Shown in pieces: positions 63,361 to 64,000 of a stretch of DNA of 64,000 nucleotides. Within the stretch, counting starts at the first letter, position 1; each line of letters begins with the position of its first letter. The position numbers and the translations under genes were made by a program. This stretch comes from Amblyornis subalaris (Eukaryota > Chordata > Aves > Passeriformes > Ptilonorhynchidae): positions 558,001 through 622,000 of the forward strand of contig JACAXG010000006.1 in NCBI GenBank assembly GCA_018881555.1, read 5' to 3'. A model generated the notes under the pieces. It was not told where the DNA came from and made no database searches. It worked only from the letters and a program-made list of their open reading frames with translations.

Positions 63361-64000
63361 GTATTTCAATTTTAATTTTTAAAATGTGTTCTAAATAGTA
63401 TTCACATGCTTCAGTAATTGATGGCTTGGGATTACTTTTCTGTTTCTCGTTCAAAATGAAGGTTTTGCAAAGGTTTTCGNTCTGGTTTTCCCCTCTCTTC
63501 TTTTTATACTTAAGTTGCTCCCTTAGGCAAAATCACTGATTTCCTATCTTCCCCTTGCAATCTGGTTATATTATGAACCAACAAACTGAGTTGTCTGACA
63601 GTTCATTCTTGAATATAGATTCTTTTTAATGCAAGCAGAGCATGCAGGGATCTCCTGCTTTACAAAAGAGAAACTGCCTGTCTATCTGTCTGTGTATACA
63701 GAGAAACAAAAATGCACTAGAAAATACCCTAGAAAAACATTTAAAAAACAGAAACCATACATGAGTTAAAGGAACCTCATTAAGGTACAAAGTCAAATCT
63801 CTTGAAACTTGGTAATGCAAATGTTACAAGATCTTAGTTTGTCAGGGGTTACCTGCTTGCTTTGTCTAGCCGATACCCAGAGCATGTGACATGTTTCAGG
63901 GATGTTGGGCTGCCCAGAAATTTAAGCTATCCATCCTTACTGGGTCTGTGCTGTGCACATGCAAACTGCCACATTTTTGTTTTTTCAAAGGCACATGAGT

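Larger units (their letters stand above)
27442..64000 (+). other. GMDS intron (5' part), at least 36.6 kb
   Basis: This is the start of the intron after the second exon, running past the window end. No exon matching the GMDS C-terminus and no other gene was recognised on either strand. It contains a G-rich patch beside the exon, a 45-bp minisatellite, a (TA)n run, two CR1 copies, an 88-bp tandem duplication, a ZNF143-like motif, pyrimidine tracts near 34.1 and 57.5 kb, a CpG-enriched patch near 53.0-53.5 kb and several old-repeat-like segments. The stretches between these are AT-rich unique sequence with nothing I can name. Confidence 0.85.

Overview
This window is vertebrate nuclear DNA, almost certainly from a bird. 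It has long AT-rich non-coding stretches, spliced coding exons, microsatellites, and two 5'-truncated CR1 non-LTR retrotransposon copies of the avian type. About sixty isolated 'n' bases are scattered through it, as in a draft consensus. Nothing looks prokaryotic: there are no operons, CRISPR arrays, tRNA or rRNA genes, or intact mobile-element genes. The species cannot be fixed from the sequence.

I can support one gene, GMDS (GDP-mannose 4,6-dehydratase), on the + strand. Two consecutive internal exons are present, 17905-18023 (119 bp) and 27345-27441 (97 bp). Each has an AG acceptor and a GT donor, and their phases match: the split Val codon is GT|G. Joined, they encode 72 residues of the C-terminal third of the enzyme, ending in the family motif RPTEV. 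Everything else is intron: at least 17.9 kb upstream, a complete 9.3 kb intron between the exons, and at least 36.6 kb downstream. The first and last exons, the promoter and the poly(A) site lie outside.

The upstream intron (1-17904) holds a compound ATT/ACT microsatellite, A-, T- and GA-rich tracts, a GC/CpG-enriched patch near 12.2-12.7 kb, and an octamer-containing block at about 17.0-17.2 kb. The middle intron (18024-27344) holds a perfect 12-bp-arm hairpin, a 23-A tract and T/G-rich simple sequence. The downstream intron (27442-64000) holds a G-rich patch beside the exon, a 45-bp minisatellite, a (TA)n run, two minus-strand CR1 copies, a ZNF143/STAF-like motif, an 88-bp tandem duplication, a long polypyrimidine tract, and a homeodomain/forkhead-motif-rich block near 63.1 kb. 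Several short segments resemble very old amniote interspersed repeats.

The enzyme makes GDP-4-keto-6-deoxymannose, the first step of de novo GDP-fucose synthesis. In the vertebrates I know of, GMDS lies beside the FOXC1/FOXF2/FOXQ1 cluster, so long-range regulatory elements in these introns are plausible but not shown by this sequence. I found no convincing new biological system. The other open reading frames look like chance intronic frames.
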